Shown here piece after piece: positions 43,001-54,898 of a DNA stretch of 64,000 nt. Source of the DNA: Aeromicrobium sp. Sec7.5 (GTDB lineage: Bacteria; Actinomycetota; Actinomycetes; Propionibacteriales; Nocardioidaceae); NCBI RefSeq assembly GCF_036867135.1, contig NZ_JBAJIJ010000001.1, forward strand, positions 1,860,001 through 1,924,000, in the 5' to 3' direction. The position numbers and the translations under genes are program-made. Positions within the stretch are counted from its first letter, which is position 1, and each line of letters begins with the position of its first letter. A model generated the notes under the pieces. It was not told the DNA's origin and searched no databases. It saw only the letters and a list, made by a program, of their open reading frames with translations.

Positions 43001-43858
43001 ATGACCCGCCTCGCCTGGGTGACGGGGGTCGGATTCGCGGCCGCCGACGCCGACCTTCCCCTCCTGACCACCGCAGCCGACCGGGCCGGACTCGCCAGCG
43101 AGATCGTGGTCTGGGACGACCCGGACGTCGACTGGGCCTCCTTCGACCTGGTCGTCGTGCGGTCGTGCTGGGACTACGTGCCGCGTCGCGACGAGTTCCT
43201 GGCCTGGGCCGACGCTGTCCCGCGCCTGGCCAACCCCGCTGGCGTGCTGCGCTGGAACACCGACAAGACCTATCTGCGCGAGCTCGAGGCCGCCGGCGTC
43301 GCGATCGTGCCCACGGCGTGGTCGGTCGAGCACGCCGAGGACCTGCCGTCCGCCGCCGAGTGGGTCGTCAAGCCCACGATCTCCGCCGGCTCGGCCGACA
43401 CGGCCCGCTGGAGCGATCCCGAGCGCGCTCTCGAGCACGGCCGCTCGCTCCTCGCCGCGGGCCGACCCACGATGACCCAGCCCTACGTCGACGCGGTCGA
43501 CAGCGAGGGCGAGACCGGCCTGCTGCTGTTCGGCGGCCGGTTCTCCCACGCCTTCCGCAAGGGCGCACTCCTGACCACGGGCGACGATCCTCGCGAGCTG
43601 CCCGAGCTCAAGGAGGACATCCGGGCCCGCGAGCCGTCGGCCGAGCAGATCGCCTTCGCCGAGCGCACGGTGACCGTGGCCGCCGAGATCCTCGGCTCCG
43701 AGCCGCTCTACGCCCGGGTCGACGTCGTGACCGATGCCGACGGCAGCCTGCGACTCATGGAGCTCGAGCTCGCCGAGCCGTCGTTCTTCCTCGATCACAC
43801 CGACGTCGGCGCCGACCGGCTGATCCAGGCTGCGCTCGACCTGTTCCGCCGCCCCTAG
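43001..43858 (+). CDS. ATP-grasp domain protein (DcsG-like family)
   Basis: A 285-aa ATP-dependent ligase-like protein. The N-terminal domain has EIVVWDDPDVDWASFDLVVVRSCWDYVPRRDEFLAW and NPAGVLRWNTDKTYLRELEAAG. The grasp domain has VVKPTISAGSADTARW (ATP lysine) and ARVDVVTDADGSLRLMELELAEPSFFL (metal-binding Glu). This pattern matches the family that includes the cycloserine ligase DcsG, but the substrate is unknown. ATG 43001 or ATG 42992 (3 residues longer) could be the start. It overlaps the convergent patatin gene by 4 nt. Confidence 0.78.
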   Translation: MTRLAWVTGVGFAAADADLPLLTTAADRAGLASEIVVWDDPDVDWASFDLVVVRSCWDYVPRRDEFLAWADAVPRLANPAGVLRWNTDKTYLRELEAAGVAIVPTAWSVEHAEDLPSAAEWVVKPTISAGSADTARWSDPERALEHGRSLLAAGRPTMTQPYVDAVDSEGETGLLLFGGRFSHAFRKGALLTTGDDPRELPELKEDIRAREPSAEQIAFAERTVTVAAEILGSEPLYARVDVVTDADGSLRLMELELAEPSFFLDHTDVGADRLIQAALDLFRRP

Positions 43859-44844
43859 GCCAGCGGCCGACCGGCGCGGCGCTCGATCCACCGCTGCGCC
43901 GCCGCGAATCCGTCGTCGTACAGCGACTGCTGCTGCGCAGGCGTGATGTCGAAGTCGGTCCACCCGACGCCACGCGGCTTCGCGAAGATCGTGCGCTCGG
44001 CGTCGCGCGGGTCCTCGACGTGACGGATCTGCGTCGAGTCGACCGTGGTGTGGATCAGGCTGCGGAGCATCGAGATCGGACCGGTCACGGGGACCGCCGG
44101 CGCGCGCTCGCTCGCCGGAGAGCTGAGTCGCACCCCGATCGTGGGCCAGCGTGGTGCCGCACCGTCGTCGCGGTCGAAGGCGGCGACCGGAAAGGTCTCG
44201 AGCAGGGAGCCGTCGGCCAACGTCGACTCCCCGTGGGCGCCGCGCAGCCGCACCGGCTCGAACATGAAGGGGATCCCGGCCGAGGCCCGCACCGCCGTCG
44301 CGACGTCGACGTCGTCAGGCCGCACCCCGTAGGACGGCAGGTCCCACGGGATGCGGAGGACCCGCTGCCGCGAGAGGTCGCTCGTGGACACGACGAGCCG
44401 GTACCGCTGGCGCAGATCGGTCGCGCCCGGGTCGAGCAGCAGGTCACCGAACGTCCGCACCCCCAGATCGCCCAGGACCCCGCGGAGCCACTGCGTCAGG
44501 TACTCCCCCGGATGCATGCCGAGGTGGAACAGGATGCCCCAGGCGTCGGCCGCGCGCGGCCACCACTGCAGCCACCGCAGGCCGGGCCGGCGGTCCTGCA
44601 TCAGCGTGTAGTCGAGCGTGCGCATGATGTCGTCGGCGCGCGCCATCGGCTCCCCCGCGTGCCGCATCGCGGCCATCACCGCGCCCACGACGGCCCCCGC
44701 GGACGAGCCCGCGACCCGCTCGAACCGCCACCCGGCGTCGTCGAGCGCGACGGCGGCTCCCACCAGGGCGATGCCCTTGACCCCGCCGCCCTCGAGGACG
44801 AGATCGGCGGATCCGTGTCGCGCGTCGTGGGGTTCGCCTGCCAT
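43855..44844 (-). CDS. Patatin-like phospholipase
   Basis: A 329-aa lipid acyl hydrolase of the patatin family with a Ser-Asp dyad. The oxyanion loop is EGGGVKGIALVGA, the nucleophile elbow GSSAGAVVGA and the catalytic Asp LADGSLLETFPV. No signal peptide, so it is cytoplasmic or peripheral. ATG 44844 has TACAGT (44851-44856) 6 nt upstream (leaderless). It is divergent from the alpha/beta hydrolase at 44897, so two lipid- or ester-acting enzymes share this promoter region. Confidence 0.88.
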   Translation of the reverse strand: MAGEPHDARHGSADLVLEGGGVKGIALVGAAVALDDAGWRFERVAGSSAGAVVGAVMAAMRHAGEPMARADDIMRTLDYTLMQDRRPGLRWLQWWPRAADAWGILFHLGMHPGEYLTQWLRGVLGDLGVRTFGDLLLDPGATDLRQRYRLVVSTSDLSRQRVLRIPWDLPSYGVRPDDVDVATAVRASAGIPFMFEPVRLRGAHGESTLADGSLLETFPVAAFDRDDGAAPRWPTIGVRLSSPASERAPAVPVTGPISMLRSLIHTTVDSTQIRHVEDPRDAERTIFAKPRGVGWTDFDITPAQQQSLYDDGFAAAQRWIERRAGRPLA

Positions 44845-44896
44845 GGTCCGACTGTAGAGCCGTGCCGCCGGTGCGAGCGCGTGACAGGATGCTCGC

Positions 44897-45775
44897 GTGA
44901 TCCAGCCCGCCCTCGTCCGCTTCCACGACGTCCGCAGCGCCGACGGCACGGTGCTTCGCGCCTGGGGGAACGGCGGATCAGGTCCGGCCGTGCTGATCTC
45001 GAACGGGCTGGGCACCAACCCGTACGCCTGGCCCGCTCTCCTGCGCCCCGACAACGGGATGCGGGTGCTGGGGTGGAACCACCGCGGCATCGGCGGTTCG
45101 GAGCGCCCCGAGTCGGGCCGCGTCGACATGGATGCCCACCTCGAGGACATGGCGGCCGTCATGGACGATGCCGGCGTCGATTCCGCCGTCGTGGTCGGCT
45201 GGTCGATCGGCGTGAACGTGGCTTTCGAGTTCGCCGTCCGGTATCCCGACCGCGTCAGCGGGATCCTGGCGGTCTGCGGCGTCCCGGGCGCCACGTTCTC
45301 GACGATGCTCGAACCGTGGCGGGTGCCCCCGATCGTGGCGCAGAACCTCATGGTCGGTCTGGCCCGGCTCTCGACCGTGACCGGTCACGGCCTGGCGCCC
45401 GTCACCAGCCGGATCCCCTGGACCCGGTTCTCGGTCAACCTGCTCAAGATGGCCCGCGTGTTCGCGCCGAGCGCCGACGACACGGTGCTGCGCGCCGTCG
45501 TGCAGGAGTTCTTCACGTCCCACCCCGCCTGGTACGCCCAGCTGGCGCTGGAGGCGGCCCGGCACGACCGGGTCTCGCTCTCGCAGATCACCGTGCCGAC
45601 CACGCTCGTGGCCGGCACGAAGGACCTCCTGGCCGGTGCCGGGGCGATGCGCTCGGCCGCCGAGCGCATCCCCGGTGCGCGCTACCGCGTCGTCGAGGGC
45701 ACGCACTTCCTGCCGATCGAGTGGCCCGAGGTCGTGCTCGAGGAGCTCGAGTGGCTCCTCGAGCGCGTCAGCTGA
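44897..45775 (+). CDS. Alpha/beta hydrolase
   Basis: A 292-aa serine hydrolase. The HG-equivalent region is [12 protein letters not shown], then [13 protein letters not shown], the nucleophile elbow [15 protein letters not shown] (Ser), the acid in [11 protein letters not shown] and the catalytic His in [13 protein letters not shown]. The substrate cannot be assigned. GTG 44897 has CAGGAT (44885-44890) 6 nt upstream, so it is probably leaderless. The last 8 nt overlap the gatB stop tail to tail. Confidence 0.87.
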   Translation: MIQPALVRFHDVRSADGTVLRAWGNGGSGPAVLISNGLGTNPYAWPALLRPDNGMRVLGWNHRGIGGSERPESGRVDMDAHLEDMAAVMDDAGVDSAVVVGWSIGVNVAFEFAVRYPDRVSGILAVCGVPGATFSTMLEPWRVPPIVAQNLMVGLARLSTVTGHGLAPVTSRIPWTRFSVNLLKMARVFAPSADDTVLRAVVQEFFTSHPAWYAQLALEAARHDRVSLSQITVPTTLVAGTKDLLAGAGAMRSAAERIPGARYRVVEGTHFLPIEWPEVVLEELEWLLERVS

Positions 45776-47291
45776 GCTTCTCGAGGATCAGCTCGCGGAC
45801 GCGGCCGGCGTCGGCCTGACCGCGCATCTCCTTCATGACCGCGCCGATCAGCGCGCCGGCGGCCTGGAGCTTGCCGTCGCGGATCTTGTCGGCCACGTCA
45901 GGGTTGGCCTCGATCGCCCGGTCGACCGCGTCGCCGAGGGCGCCGTCGTCGGAGACGACCTCCAGACCACGGGCCGCCACGACCTCCTCGGGCGTGCCCT
46001 CACCGGCGAGGACGCCGTCGAAGACGTCACGCGCGAGCTTGTCGTTGATGCGTCCGGCGTCGATGAGCGCCTGGACCCCGGCGACCTGCTCCGGGGTGAT
46101 CGGCAGGTCCGCCAGGTCGACACCCGTGTCGTTGGAGCGCCGGGCCAGCTCGCCGAGCCACCACTTGCGTGCGGCCTGGGGCGCGGCGCCCGCCGTGACC
46201 GTCGTGGCGACGAGCTCGAGGGCCCCCGCACCGATCGTGTCGCGCATGTCGAGGTCGGAGAAGTCCCACTCCGCCTGGAGCCGCTTGCGACGCTCCGAGG
46301 GCGGCTCGGGCAGCGTGCCGCGCAGCTCGTCGACCCACTCGCGCGACGGGGCGACGGGCGCCAGGTCGGGCTCCGGGAAGTAGCGGTAGTCCTCGGCGTC
46401 GGACTTCTCACGTCCGGGCGACGTCGTGCCGTCGGACTCGTGGAAGTGACGGGTCTCCTGGACGACCTTCTGGCCGGCGTCGAGGATGCCGGCGTGGCGG
46501 CCGACCTCGTACCGGACGGCGCGCTCGACGGAGCGGAAGGAGTTGACGTTCTTGGTCTCGCTGCGCGTGCCGAGGGTGCTTGAGCCGACCGGCTTCAGCG
46601 AGAGGTTGACGTCGGCGCGGAGCGAGCCCTGGTCCATCCGGGCGTCCGAGACCCCGAGGGCCACCATCAGGTCACGCAGCTGGTTCACGTAGGCGCGGGC
46701 GACCAACGGTGCCTTGTCGCCGGGCACCTCGATCGTGCGCGTGACGATCTCGATCAGCGGGATGCCGGCGCGGTTGTAGTCGAGCAGCGAGTGGTCGGCA
46801 CCGTGGATACGGCCCGTCGCGCCGCCCACGTGGAGGCTCTTGCCGGTGTCCTCCTCCATGTGCGCGCGCTCGATCTCGATGCGGTAGACCTCGCCGTCGC
46901 CCCCGTCTTCAGAAGGCAGAGTGACGTCGGTGTAGCCGTCGAACGCGATCGGCTCGTCGTACTGCGACGTCTGGAAGTTCTTCGGCTGGTCCGGGTAGAA
47001 GTAGTTCTTGCGGGCGAACCGGCACCACTCGGCGATCTCGCAGTTGAGCGCGAGTCCGATGCGGATGGCCGACTCGATCGCCTTGGCGTTGACGACCGGG
47101 AGCGCGCCGGGCAGGCCCAGGCACACGGGGCAGACCTGGGTGTTGGGCTCAGCGCCGAACTCGGTGGCGCAGCCGCAGAACATCTTGGTGTTCGTGCCGA
47201 GCTCGACGTGGACCTCCAGGCCCATGACCGGCTCGTAGCGCGTGAGCGCCTCGTCGAACGGCACCAGCGGGGTCTTCGTCGCGGCGTTCAT
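45768..47291 (-). CDS. gatB: Aspartyl/glutamyl-tRNA amidotransferase subunit B
   Basis: With GatA and GatC it converts mischarged Glu-tRNA-Gln and Asp-tRNA-Asn to the correct amides. The 507-aa protein has [38 protein letters not shown] (zinc Cys pairs), [19 protein letters not shown] and [13 protein letters not shown]-like [15 protein letters not shown]. The C-terminal YqeY-like tail domain is present. ATG 47291 overlaps the gatA stop as ATGA and has GAGGAGG upstream. Confidence 0.95.
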   Translation of the reverse strand: MNAATKTPLVPFDEALTRYEPVMGLEVHVELGTNTKMFCGCATEFGAEPNTQVCPVCLGLPGALPVVNAKAIESAIRIGLALNCEIAEWCRFARKNYFYPDQPKNFQTSQYDEPIAFDGYTDVTLPSEDGGDGEVYRIEIERAHMEEDTGKSLHVGGATGRIHGADHSLLDYNRAGIPLIEIVTRTIEVPGDKAPLVARAYVNQLRDLMVALGVSDARMDQGSLRADVNLSLKPVGSSTLGTRSETKNVNSFRSVERAVRYEVGRHAGILDAGQKVVQETRHFHESDGTTSPGREKSDAEDYRYFPEPDLAPVAPSREWVDELRGTLPEPPSERRKRLQAEWDFSDLDMRDTIGAGALELVATTVTAGAAPQAARKWWLGELARRSNDTGVDLADLPITPEQVAGVQALIDAGRINDKLARDVFDGVLAGEGTPEEVVAARGLEVVSDDGALGDAVDRAIEANPDVADKIRDGKLQAAGALIGAVMKEMRGQADAGRVRELILEKLS

Positions 47292-48766
47292 CGGGCGACC
47301 TCCTCGAGGACGGGGGCGGGCACGAGGCGCTCGAGGGCAGCGCCCGCGTTGTACAGACGGTCGTCGGCCTGGGCCGGAGCGAGGAACTGCCCACCGACGG
47401 GGAGGCCGGAGTCGTCGGCCAGACCGATCGGCACGCTGATGCCGGGCACACCCGCGAGGTTGGCCGGGATCGTGCAGACGTCCTCGAGGTACATCGCCAG
47501 CGGGTCGTCGGACTTCTCGCCGAGACGCCACGCCGTGGTGGGCGCGGTGGGCGAGAACAGCACGTCGACCTGTCCGAAGGCGGCACTGAAGTCCTGGGCG
47601 ATCAGCGTGCGGACCTTCTGCGCCGAGCCGTAGTAGGCGTCGTAGTAGCCGCTCGAGAGGGCATAGGTGCCCAGGATGATGCGGCGCTTGACCTCGTCGC
47701 CGAAGCCGGCGTCGCGCGTGGCGGCCATGACCTGCTCCGCCGAGGGCGACGGGTTGCCCTCGGGCGTGACGCGCAGGCCGTAGCGCATCGCGTCGAAGCG
47801 GGCGAGGTTGCTGGAGACCTCGCTCGGCATCACGAGGTAGTACGCCGCGATGCCGTGCTGGAAGCTCGGGCAGGAGACGTCAACGATCTCGGCGCCGGCC
47901 TCGGCGAGCTTGGCGACCGCCTCGTCGAAGCGGCGCTGGACGCCCGGCTGGAAGCCCTCCCCACCGAACTCGCGGACGATGCCGATGCGCAGACCGGCGA
48001 CGTCGCCGCGGCGCGCGGCCTCGACGACCGAGGGCACCGGGGCATCGATGCTGGTGGAGTCCCGCGGGTCGTGCCCCGCGATGACCTCGTGCAGCAGGGC
48101 CGCGTCGAGCACCGAGCGCGCCATGGGACCGACCTGGTCGAGGCTGCTCGCCATCGCGATGACGCCGTAGCGCGAGACGCCGCCGTAGGTGGGCTTGACG
48201 CCCACGATGCCGGTCATGGCGCCGGGCTGGCGGATCGAGCCGCCGGTGTCGGTGCCGAGCGCGAGCGGGGCCTCGTAGGCGGCGACGGCCGCGGCCGAGC
48301 CGCCGCTGGAGCCACCCGGGATGCGGCCGGTGTCCCACGGGTTGCGTGCAGGCCCGTAGGCGGAGTGCTCGTTGGACGAGCCCATCGCGAACTCGTCGAG
48401 GTTGGTCTTGCCGAGGATCGGCAGTCCGGCGGCACGCAGGCGCGCGACGACGGTGGCGTCGTACGGCGGGATCCAGCCCTCGAGGATCTTCGACCCGGCC
48501 GTGGTGGGCTGGCCCGTGGTGTTGATGAGGTCCTTGACCGCGATCGGCACACCCGCGAGCGTCGGCAGGGTCTCCCCCGCGGCACGGCGCGCATCGACGT
48601 CCGCCGCCGCCGCCAGGGCACCCTCGGCATCGACGTGCAGGAAGGCGTTGAGGTCGCCATCGACCATGGCGATGCGGTCGAGCTGGGCCTGGGTCGCCTC
48701 GACCGAGGTGACGCTGCCGTCGGCGAGCTGTGCTGCCAGGTCGGAGGCGTGGAGGCGGGTGGTCAT
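47288..48766 (-). CDS. gatA: Glutamyl-tRNA(Gln) amidotransferase subunit A
   Basis: An amidase subunit of 492 aa releasing ammonia from glutamine for GatB. The Ser-cisSer-Lys triad is visible as VKDLINTTG (Lys), [13 protein letters not shown] (cis-Ser) and [13 protein letters not shown] (nucleophile Ser). The start ATG 48766 overlaps the gatC TGA as ATGA, so the order gatC-gatA-gatB is a coupled operon. Confidence 0.95.
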   Translation of the reverse strand: MTTRLHASDLAAQLADGSVTSVEATQAQLDRIAMVDGDLNAFLHVDAEGALAAAADVDARRAAGETLPTLAGVPIAVKDLINTTGQPTTAGSKILEGWIPPYDATVVARLRAAGLPILGKTNLDEFAMGSSNEHSAYGPARNPWDTGRIPGGSSGGSAAAVAAYEAPLALGTDTGGSIRQPGAMTGIVGVKPTYGGVSRYGVIAMASSLDQVGPMARSVLDAALLHEVIAGHDPRDSTSIDAPVPSVVEAARRGDVAGLRIGIVREFGGEGFQPGVQRRFDEAVAKLAEAGAEIVDVSCPSFQHGIAAYYLVMPSEVSSNLARFDAMRYGLRVTPEGNPSPSAEQVMAATRDAGFGDEVKRRIILGTYALSSGYYDAYYGSAQKVRTLIAQDFSAAFGQVDVLFSPTAPTTAWRLGEKSDDPLAMYLEDVCTIPANLAGVPGISVPIGLADDSGLPVGGQFLAPAQADDRLYNAGAALERLVPAPVLEEVAR

Positions 48767-49074
48767 GCCTCCTCCCCCAGGATCTTCGGGACCAGGAAGC
48801 GGTCCTCCTCGGCTGCCGGGGCGCCGGCGAGCGCCTCGTCGCGGGACAGGCCGGGGGTCGGCTCGTCGGCCCGGAACACGTTGGTGATCGGCACCGGGTG
48901 GCTCATGGGCGCGACGTCGGTGCCGGCCGACTCGACGACGCCCTGCACGGCGGCGACGTGGTCGAGGATGGCCGGCAGCTCGGCGCCGAGCCGGTCGAGC
49001 TCGGCGTCACTGAGGCTGATGCGGGCGAGGCTCGCCAGGTGGGCGACGTCCTCACGCGAGAGGGGCGACGACAT
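48763..49074 (-). CDS. gatC: Glutamyl-tRNA(Gln) amidotransferase subunit C
   Basis: A small subunit of 103 aa that stabilises GatAB. The [22 protein letters not shown] start and the [26 protein letters not shown] text are typical. ATG 49074 has CAGGAGAC as ribosome site, with a TAGGAT -10-like sequence 30-40 nt upstream. It is divergent from ppk2. Confidence 0.94.
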   Translation of the reverse strand: MSSPLSREDVAHLASLARISLSDAELDRLGAELPAILDHVAAVQGVVESAGTDVAPMSHPVPITNVFRADEPTPGLSRDEALAGAPAAEEDRFLVPKILGEEA

Positions 49075-49177
49075 GCGTCTCCTGGGTCGTGGGGTCAGTA
49101 CCGCGCCATCCTAGTGACACCCGCGCCCTCACCTGACGCGTCACCGGCCGTTCACCCGGCACCCCTACCGTCCGTCC

Positions 49178-50074
49178 GTGCCCGAGACCCTGCAGATCGA
49201 TCGGCTCGACGGATTCAGCGTCGACGACTCCGACGACGACGACCCCGTCCTGCTCGACGCCTCCGGCCTCCCGGTCGACACCTGGCGGGAGGGCTACCCG
49301 TACGACGAGCGGCTCGACCGCACGACGTACGACCTCGAGAAGCGGCTCCTGCAGATCGAGCTGATCAAGCTGCAGAGCTGGGTCAAGGACACCGGCCAGC
49401 GGATCGTGCTGGTGTTCGAGGGACGCGACGCGGCCGGCAAGGGCGGCACGATCAAGCGTTTCACCGAGCACCTGAACCCGCGTGGTGCCCGGGTCGTCGC
49501 GCTCGTGAAGCCCACCGACCGCGAGCAGAGCCAGTGGTACCTGCAGCGCTACGTGGCCCACCTGCCGAGCGCCGGGGAGGTCGTGTTCTTCGACCGCTCC
49601 TGGTACAACCGGGCGGGCGTCGAGCGGGTCATGGGGTTCTGCACGCCCGACCAGTACACGGAGTTCCTGCGGCAGGCACCGGCGTTCGAGAAGATGCTGG
49701 TCAACGACGGCGTGCACGTCGTGAAGTTCTGGTTCTCGGTCTCGCGCGCCGAGCAGCTGACGCGCTTCACGATCCGCCAGATCGACCCGGTGCGGCAGTG
49801 GAAGCTCTCGCCGATGGACCTCGCGTCGCTCGACAAGTGGGACGCCTACACGCAGGCCAAGGAGGCGATGTTCCGCAAGACCGACACGCGGCACTCGCCG
49901 TGGACCGTCGTGAAGAGCAACGACAAGAAGCGGGCCCGGCTCGAGGCGATGCGCCACGTGCTCCACCGCTTCGACTACCCGGGCAAGGACCACGACGTCG
50001 TGCGCACGCCCGACCCGCTCGTCGTGGGCGCTGCGGCGGACCTGTTCGACCCGGACGACGCCGACGTCGACTGA
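49178..50074 (+). CDS. ppk2: Polyphosphate kinase 2 family protein
   Basis: Transfers phosphate between polyphosphate and nucleotides. The 298-aa P-loop protein has Walker A FEGRDAAGKGGTIKRFTEHLNPRG, TDREQSQWYLQRYVAHLP, Walker B EVVFFDRSWYNRAGVERVMGF and a lid region (SRAEQLTRFTIRQIDPVRQWKLSPMD). Class and preferred nucleotide (ADP or AMP) are not resolved. GTG 49178 has TACCGT (49166-49171) 6 nt upstream (leaderless). A strong palindrome follows. Confidence 0.92.
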   Translation: MPETLQIDRLDGFSVDDSDDDDPVLLDASGLPVDTWREGYPYDERLDRTTYDLEKRLLQIELIKLQSWVKDTGQRIVLVFEGRDAAGKGGTIKRFTEHLNPRGARVVALVKPTDREQSQWYLQRYVAHLPSAGEVVFFDRSWYNRAGVERVMGFCTPDQYTEFLRQAPAFEKMLVNDGVHVVKFWFSVSRAEQLTRFTIRQIDPVRQWKLSPMDLASLDKWDAYTQAKEAMFRKTDTRHSPWTVVKSNDKKRARLEAMRHVLHRFDYPGKDHDVVRTPDPLVVGAAADLFDPDDADVD

Positions 50075-50099
50075 CCGGCGAGCGGGACGGCGGACAAGA

Positions 50100-50141
50100 G
50101 ATGATGCATCGGGGTCGCCGGGGCAGCCCGGATGCATCATC
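50100..50141. terminator. Stem-loop after ppk2
   Basis: GATGATGCATC (50100-50110) and GATGCATCATC (50131-50141) are perfect 11-bp arms around a 20-nt GC-rich loop, between convergent genes. No T-run. Confidence 0.6.
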
Positions 50142-50218
50142 GCTCGTCGGCCCGCCGCCTGGTCCGTGGCCGCTTGTCCGAACCATCCCGGGGCGGTCAG
50201 GTGGTTGGTGGTGGGACC

Positions 50219-50668
50219 TCAGGCGCGGGCGCGGTTCTGGGCGAACAGTCGCGCGGCCAGCACCAGGATCGTGACGCCGAGGACGATGTCGGCCACGACG
50301 TGGGCCTGACGCCACAACGGCATGTCGAGCGCACCCGGGACGGTGTAGTGACCGATGCCGATCAGACCGCTCACCGAGTAGACGGCAAGCCCGACCACGG
50401 CAGGCACGACCCGGCCGCGCACGAGGTTCCAGACGCCCCAGGCTCCGAATGCCGTGAAGACGAACCACGCCAGCCCGACCACGGTGTCGCTCGGTGTCGG
50501 GATCGTCGCATCGGGTCCCGGGGCGGGGAAGTCGTCGTAGTTCACGTAGTTGTCGACGTAGTGCACGACCGACACCACCACGGCCAGGGCGACGACCAGC
50601 AGGATCGCGCGGGTGCCACGCAGCACCGAGGTGCCTCGCGGCGCCGTGGGGTCGGACATGGGGCTCAT
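50219..50668 (-). CDS. Small integral membrane protein
   Basis: A 149-aa protein with about four hydrophobic helices (ILLVVALAVVVSVVHYVDNYVNY, VVGLAWFVFTAFGAWGVW, VVGLAVYSVSGLIGIGHY, VVADIVLGVTILVLAARLF). The text between the first two helices (YDDFPAPGPDATIPTPSDTVVG) is probably outside. No catalytic motif is visible and I recognise no family. ATG 50668 or 50659 are both possible starts. Confidence 0.7.
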   Translation of the reverse strand: MSPMSDPTAPRGTSVLRGTRAILLVVALAVVVSVVHYVDNYVNYDDFPAPGPDATIPTPSDTVVGLAWFVFTAFGAWGVWNLVRGRVVPAVVGLAVYSVSGLIGIGHYTVPGALDMPLWRQAHVVADIVLGVTILVLAARLFAQNRARA

Positions 50669-50713
50669 GCTGCCCTGCCGTCGCCGACCTGACCAGTGGC
50701 TGCTGACCCGTGC

Positions 50714-51259
50714 CTACTGGCCCGTGCGGCCGTCGATCGCCTCGCGCAGGAGGTCGGCGTGCCCGCAGTGGCGGGCGTACTCCTCGATCATGTGCACCAG
50801 CAGGTCGCGGATCGTGACGACCTCACCGCCCCGGCGACGGATGACCAGCTCGCGCCCGAGGTCGGACTCCGGCACCTGCGCGAACCACTCCTCGGCCCGG
50901 GAGACCTCGGCACGCCACCGGTCGAACGCCTCGGTCACGCAGGCGTCGGTGGGCTCGGCACCGACGAAGTCGAGATCGGCCACCTCGGCGTCACGGAACG
51001 GCTGGGGCTCCTCCAGGCCCAGCCCCACCTGAGCGAACCAGAACTGCTCCACGCTCGCCAGGTGCCGCACGAGGCCCAGCAGGCTCATGGTGCTGGGCAG
51101 CACGCTGCGGGTCGCGAGCTGCTCGGCAGAGAGCCCCTCACACTTCAGCACGAGTGTGTGGCGGTAGATGCGCAGGTAGTCGGCATAGGTGGCCTTCTCA
51201 CCGACCGGCTGCTCGCCGTCGCGCGGGTCGGGACCGGACGTGAGCCACAGGTCGGCCAT
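50714..51259 (-). CDS. DinB/DUF664-family protein
   Basis: A 181-aa four-helix-bundle protein of the DinB superfamily, which contains mycothiol-dependent transferases in actinobacteria. The start MADLWLTSGPDPRDGEQPVGEK, LLGLVRHLASVEQFWF (first metal His), and TIRDLLVHMIEEYARHCGHADLLREAIDGRTG (the His-x3-His metal pair) are typical of DUF664. The metal or thiol cofactor is inferred from the family. ATG 51259 overlaps the TGA of the DUF1272 gene (TGATG). Confidence 0.85.
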   Translation of the reverse strand: MADLWLTSGPDPRDGEQPVGEKATYADYLRIYRHTLVLKCEGLSAEQLATRSVLPSTMSLLGLVRHLASVEQFWFAQVGLGLEEPQPFRDAEVADLDFVGAEPTDACVTEAFDRWRAEVSRAEEWFAQVPESDLGRELVIRRRGGEVVTIRDLLVHMIEEYARHCGHADLLREAIDGRTGQ

Positions 51260-51501
51260 CAGTGCGCGCCGCAGTTCTCCGCGAGGACCCGGACGCGCGA
51301 CACGCGTCCGGCGGCCAGCCGCGAGGGCGAGGGGACCGGACGGCGCACGAGCTCGCCGCCGCAGTTGGGGCACACGCCGTGCAGCACGTTCTCGGCGCAC
51401 TCGCGGCACCACGTGCACTCGAACGAGCAGATCAGCACGTCGGTCGACTCCGGGGGGAGGTCGCGGTCGCAGCACTCGCAGCTCGGGCGGATCTCCAGCA
51501 C
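51259..51501 (-). CDS. DUF1272 zinc-ribbon-like protein
   Basis: An 80-aa cysteine-rich protein: LEIRPSCECCDRDLPPESTDVLICSFECTWCRECAENVLHGVCPNCGGEL. It contains nine cysteines in the first 50 residues, arranged as three or four pairs, followed by a basic tail (RRPVPSPSRLAAGRVSRVR). This is the DUF1272 pattern, function unknown. GTG 51501 begins 1 nt after the ligA stop, and its own stop overlaps the DinB start. It sits in a ligA-DUF1272-dinB cluster. The last about 20 residues go beyond the usual domain. Confidence 0.82.
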   Translation of the reverse strand: MLEIRPSCECCDRDLPPESTDVLICSFECTWCRECAENVLHGVCPNCGGELVRRPVPSPSRLAAGRVSRVRVLAENCGAH

Positions 51502-51502
51502 G

Positions 51503-53923
<2,421 letters not shown>

Positions 53924-54889
53924 CTAGTGGCGGGCACCGACGTTCGCCGCGAGCGCGAGGGCCTGCCGGGCCCAGGCCGGGGTGGCGCTGGCGAGCCCGC
54001 AGGACGGACTGACGACGACGCGGGGATCGGCCGTCTCCTCGTCGAACCCCAGGCGACCGAGGAAGGACTCGACCCGTCCGATCAGCACCGACGAGGTGGG
54101 CACCGTCGCGGGGTCGACCGATGGCACGACGCCCATCCACAGGTCGAGGCCCGCCTCGAACGCCTCGCCCCAGGCATCACTCGGCGGCGTCAGCGCGAGG
54201 TCGAACCCGACCGCCGCGAACCCGGCGCCGTGCAGGAGCGCGACCGGCACGTCGCTGGCACAGACGTGCACGACCGGCGTGGCACCCGCGTCGCGCACGA
54301 CGTCGGTGAGCAGGCGCAGGTGCGCGTCGGCCTCCGGCGGGTGGATCGTGCGGTGGCGACCGAACCCGCTGGCCGTGGGGATCCCGGCGTCGAGCACCGC
54401 CGGGAGCGCCGGCTCGTCGACCTGGACCACGAGCTGGGCCTTCGGGAACCGCCGCTTCAGGTCGCCGAGGTGCTCGGCGAGGCCGGCCGCGAGCGACTCG
54501 GCGAGGTCGCGTCGGGCGCCGTGGTCGACCAGGATCTTCTCGCCGCGGGCGAGCTCGGCAGTGGCGGAGAGGGTCCACGGTCCGGCGAGCTGCTGCTTGA
54601 GAGGTCCCTCGTGATCGGCGCCGAGCTCCTCGAGGGCGTCCAGGTCCTGCGCGAGGAGCGACTCCGCCAGGCGGTGGTCACGCCCCGAGCCGACCCCGAC
54701 CCGCCAGCCCGCAGGCTGCAGGTCGGCCTGGAGTCCGTCGAGCAGCGCCAGCGAGCGACCGATCATGGCCGCGTGGACGCCGCGGGCCGGCAGCTCGGGC
54801 ACGAACGGCAGGTCGAGCCCGCCGAGCGACACCTTGGCCCACTCCCGGAAGTCCTCGCCCGGAACTGACCCGACCCCCGTGGCACGCAT
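53924..54889 (-). CDS. MetE C-terminal-like (cobalamin-independent methionine synthase family) protein
   Basis: A 321-aa protein of the UROD/MetE-like barrel family, half the length of MetE. It starts MRATGVGSVPGEDFREW. Zinc-site-like motifs are VVHVCASDVP (His-x-Cys) and VVSPSCGLASATPAWAR (Cys), with the acidic VQVDEPALPAV strand between. Such proteins next to ligA and mnmA are common in Nocardioidaceae, as I recall, and their methyl donor and acceptor are not established. ATG 54889 has TAGGGT (54896-54901) 6 nt upstream. That box includes the stop codon of the flavoprotein gene. Confidence 0.82.
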   Translation of the reverse strand: MRATGVGSVPGEDFREWAKVSLGGLDLPFVPELPARGVHAAMIGRSLALLDGLQADLQPAGWRVGVGSGRDHRLAESLLAQDLDALEELGADHEGPLKQQLAGPWTLSATAELARGEKILVDHGARRDLAESLAAGLAEHLGDLKRRFPKAQLVVQVDEPALPAVLDAGIPTASGFGRHRTIHPPEADAHLRLLTDVVRDAGATPVVHVCASDVPVALLHGAGFAAVGFDLALTPPSDAWGEAFEAGLDLWMGVVPSVDPATVPTSSVLIGRVESFLGRLGFDEETADPRVVVSPSCGLASATPAWARQALALAANVGARH

Positions 54890-54898
54890 GGTCTCACC

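Noticed and set aside
53924-54889. Full-length MetE methionine synthase
   Set aside because: It is only 321 residues and lacks the N-terminal half of MetE, so I call it MetE C-terminal-like without a gene symbol.
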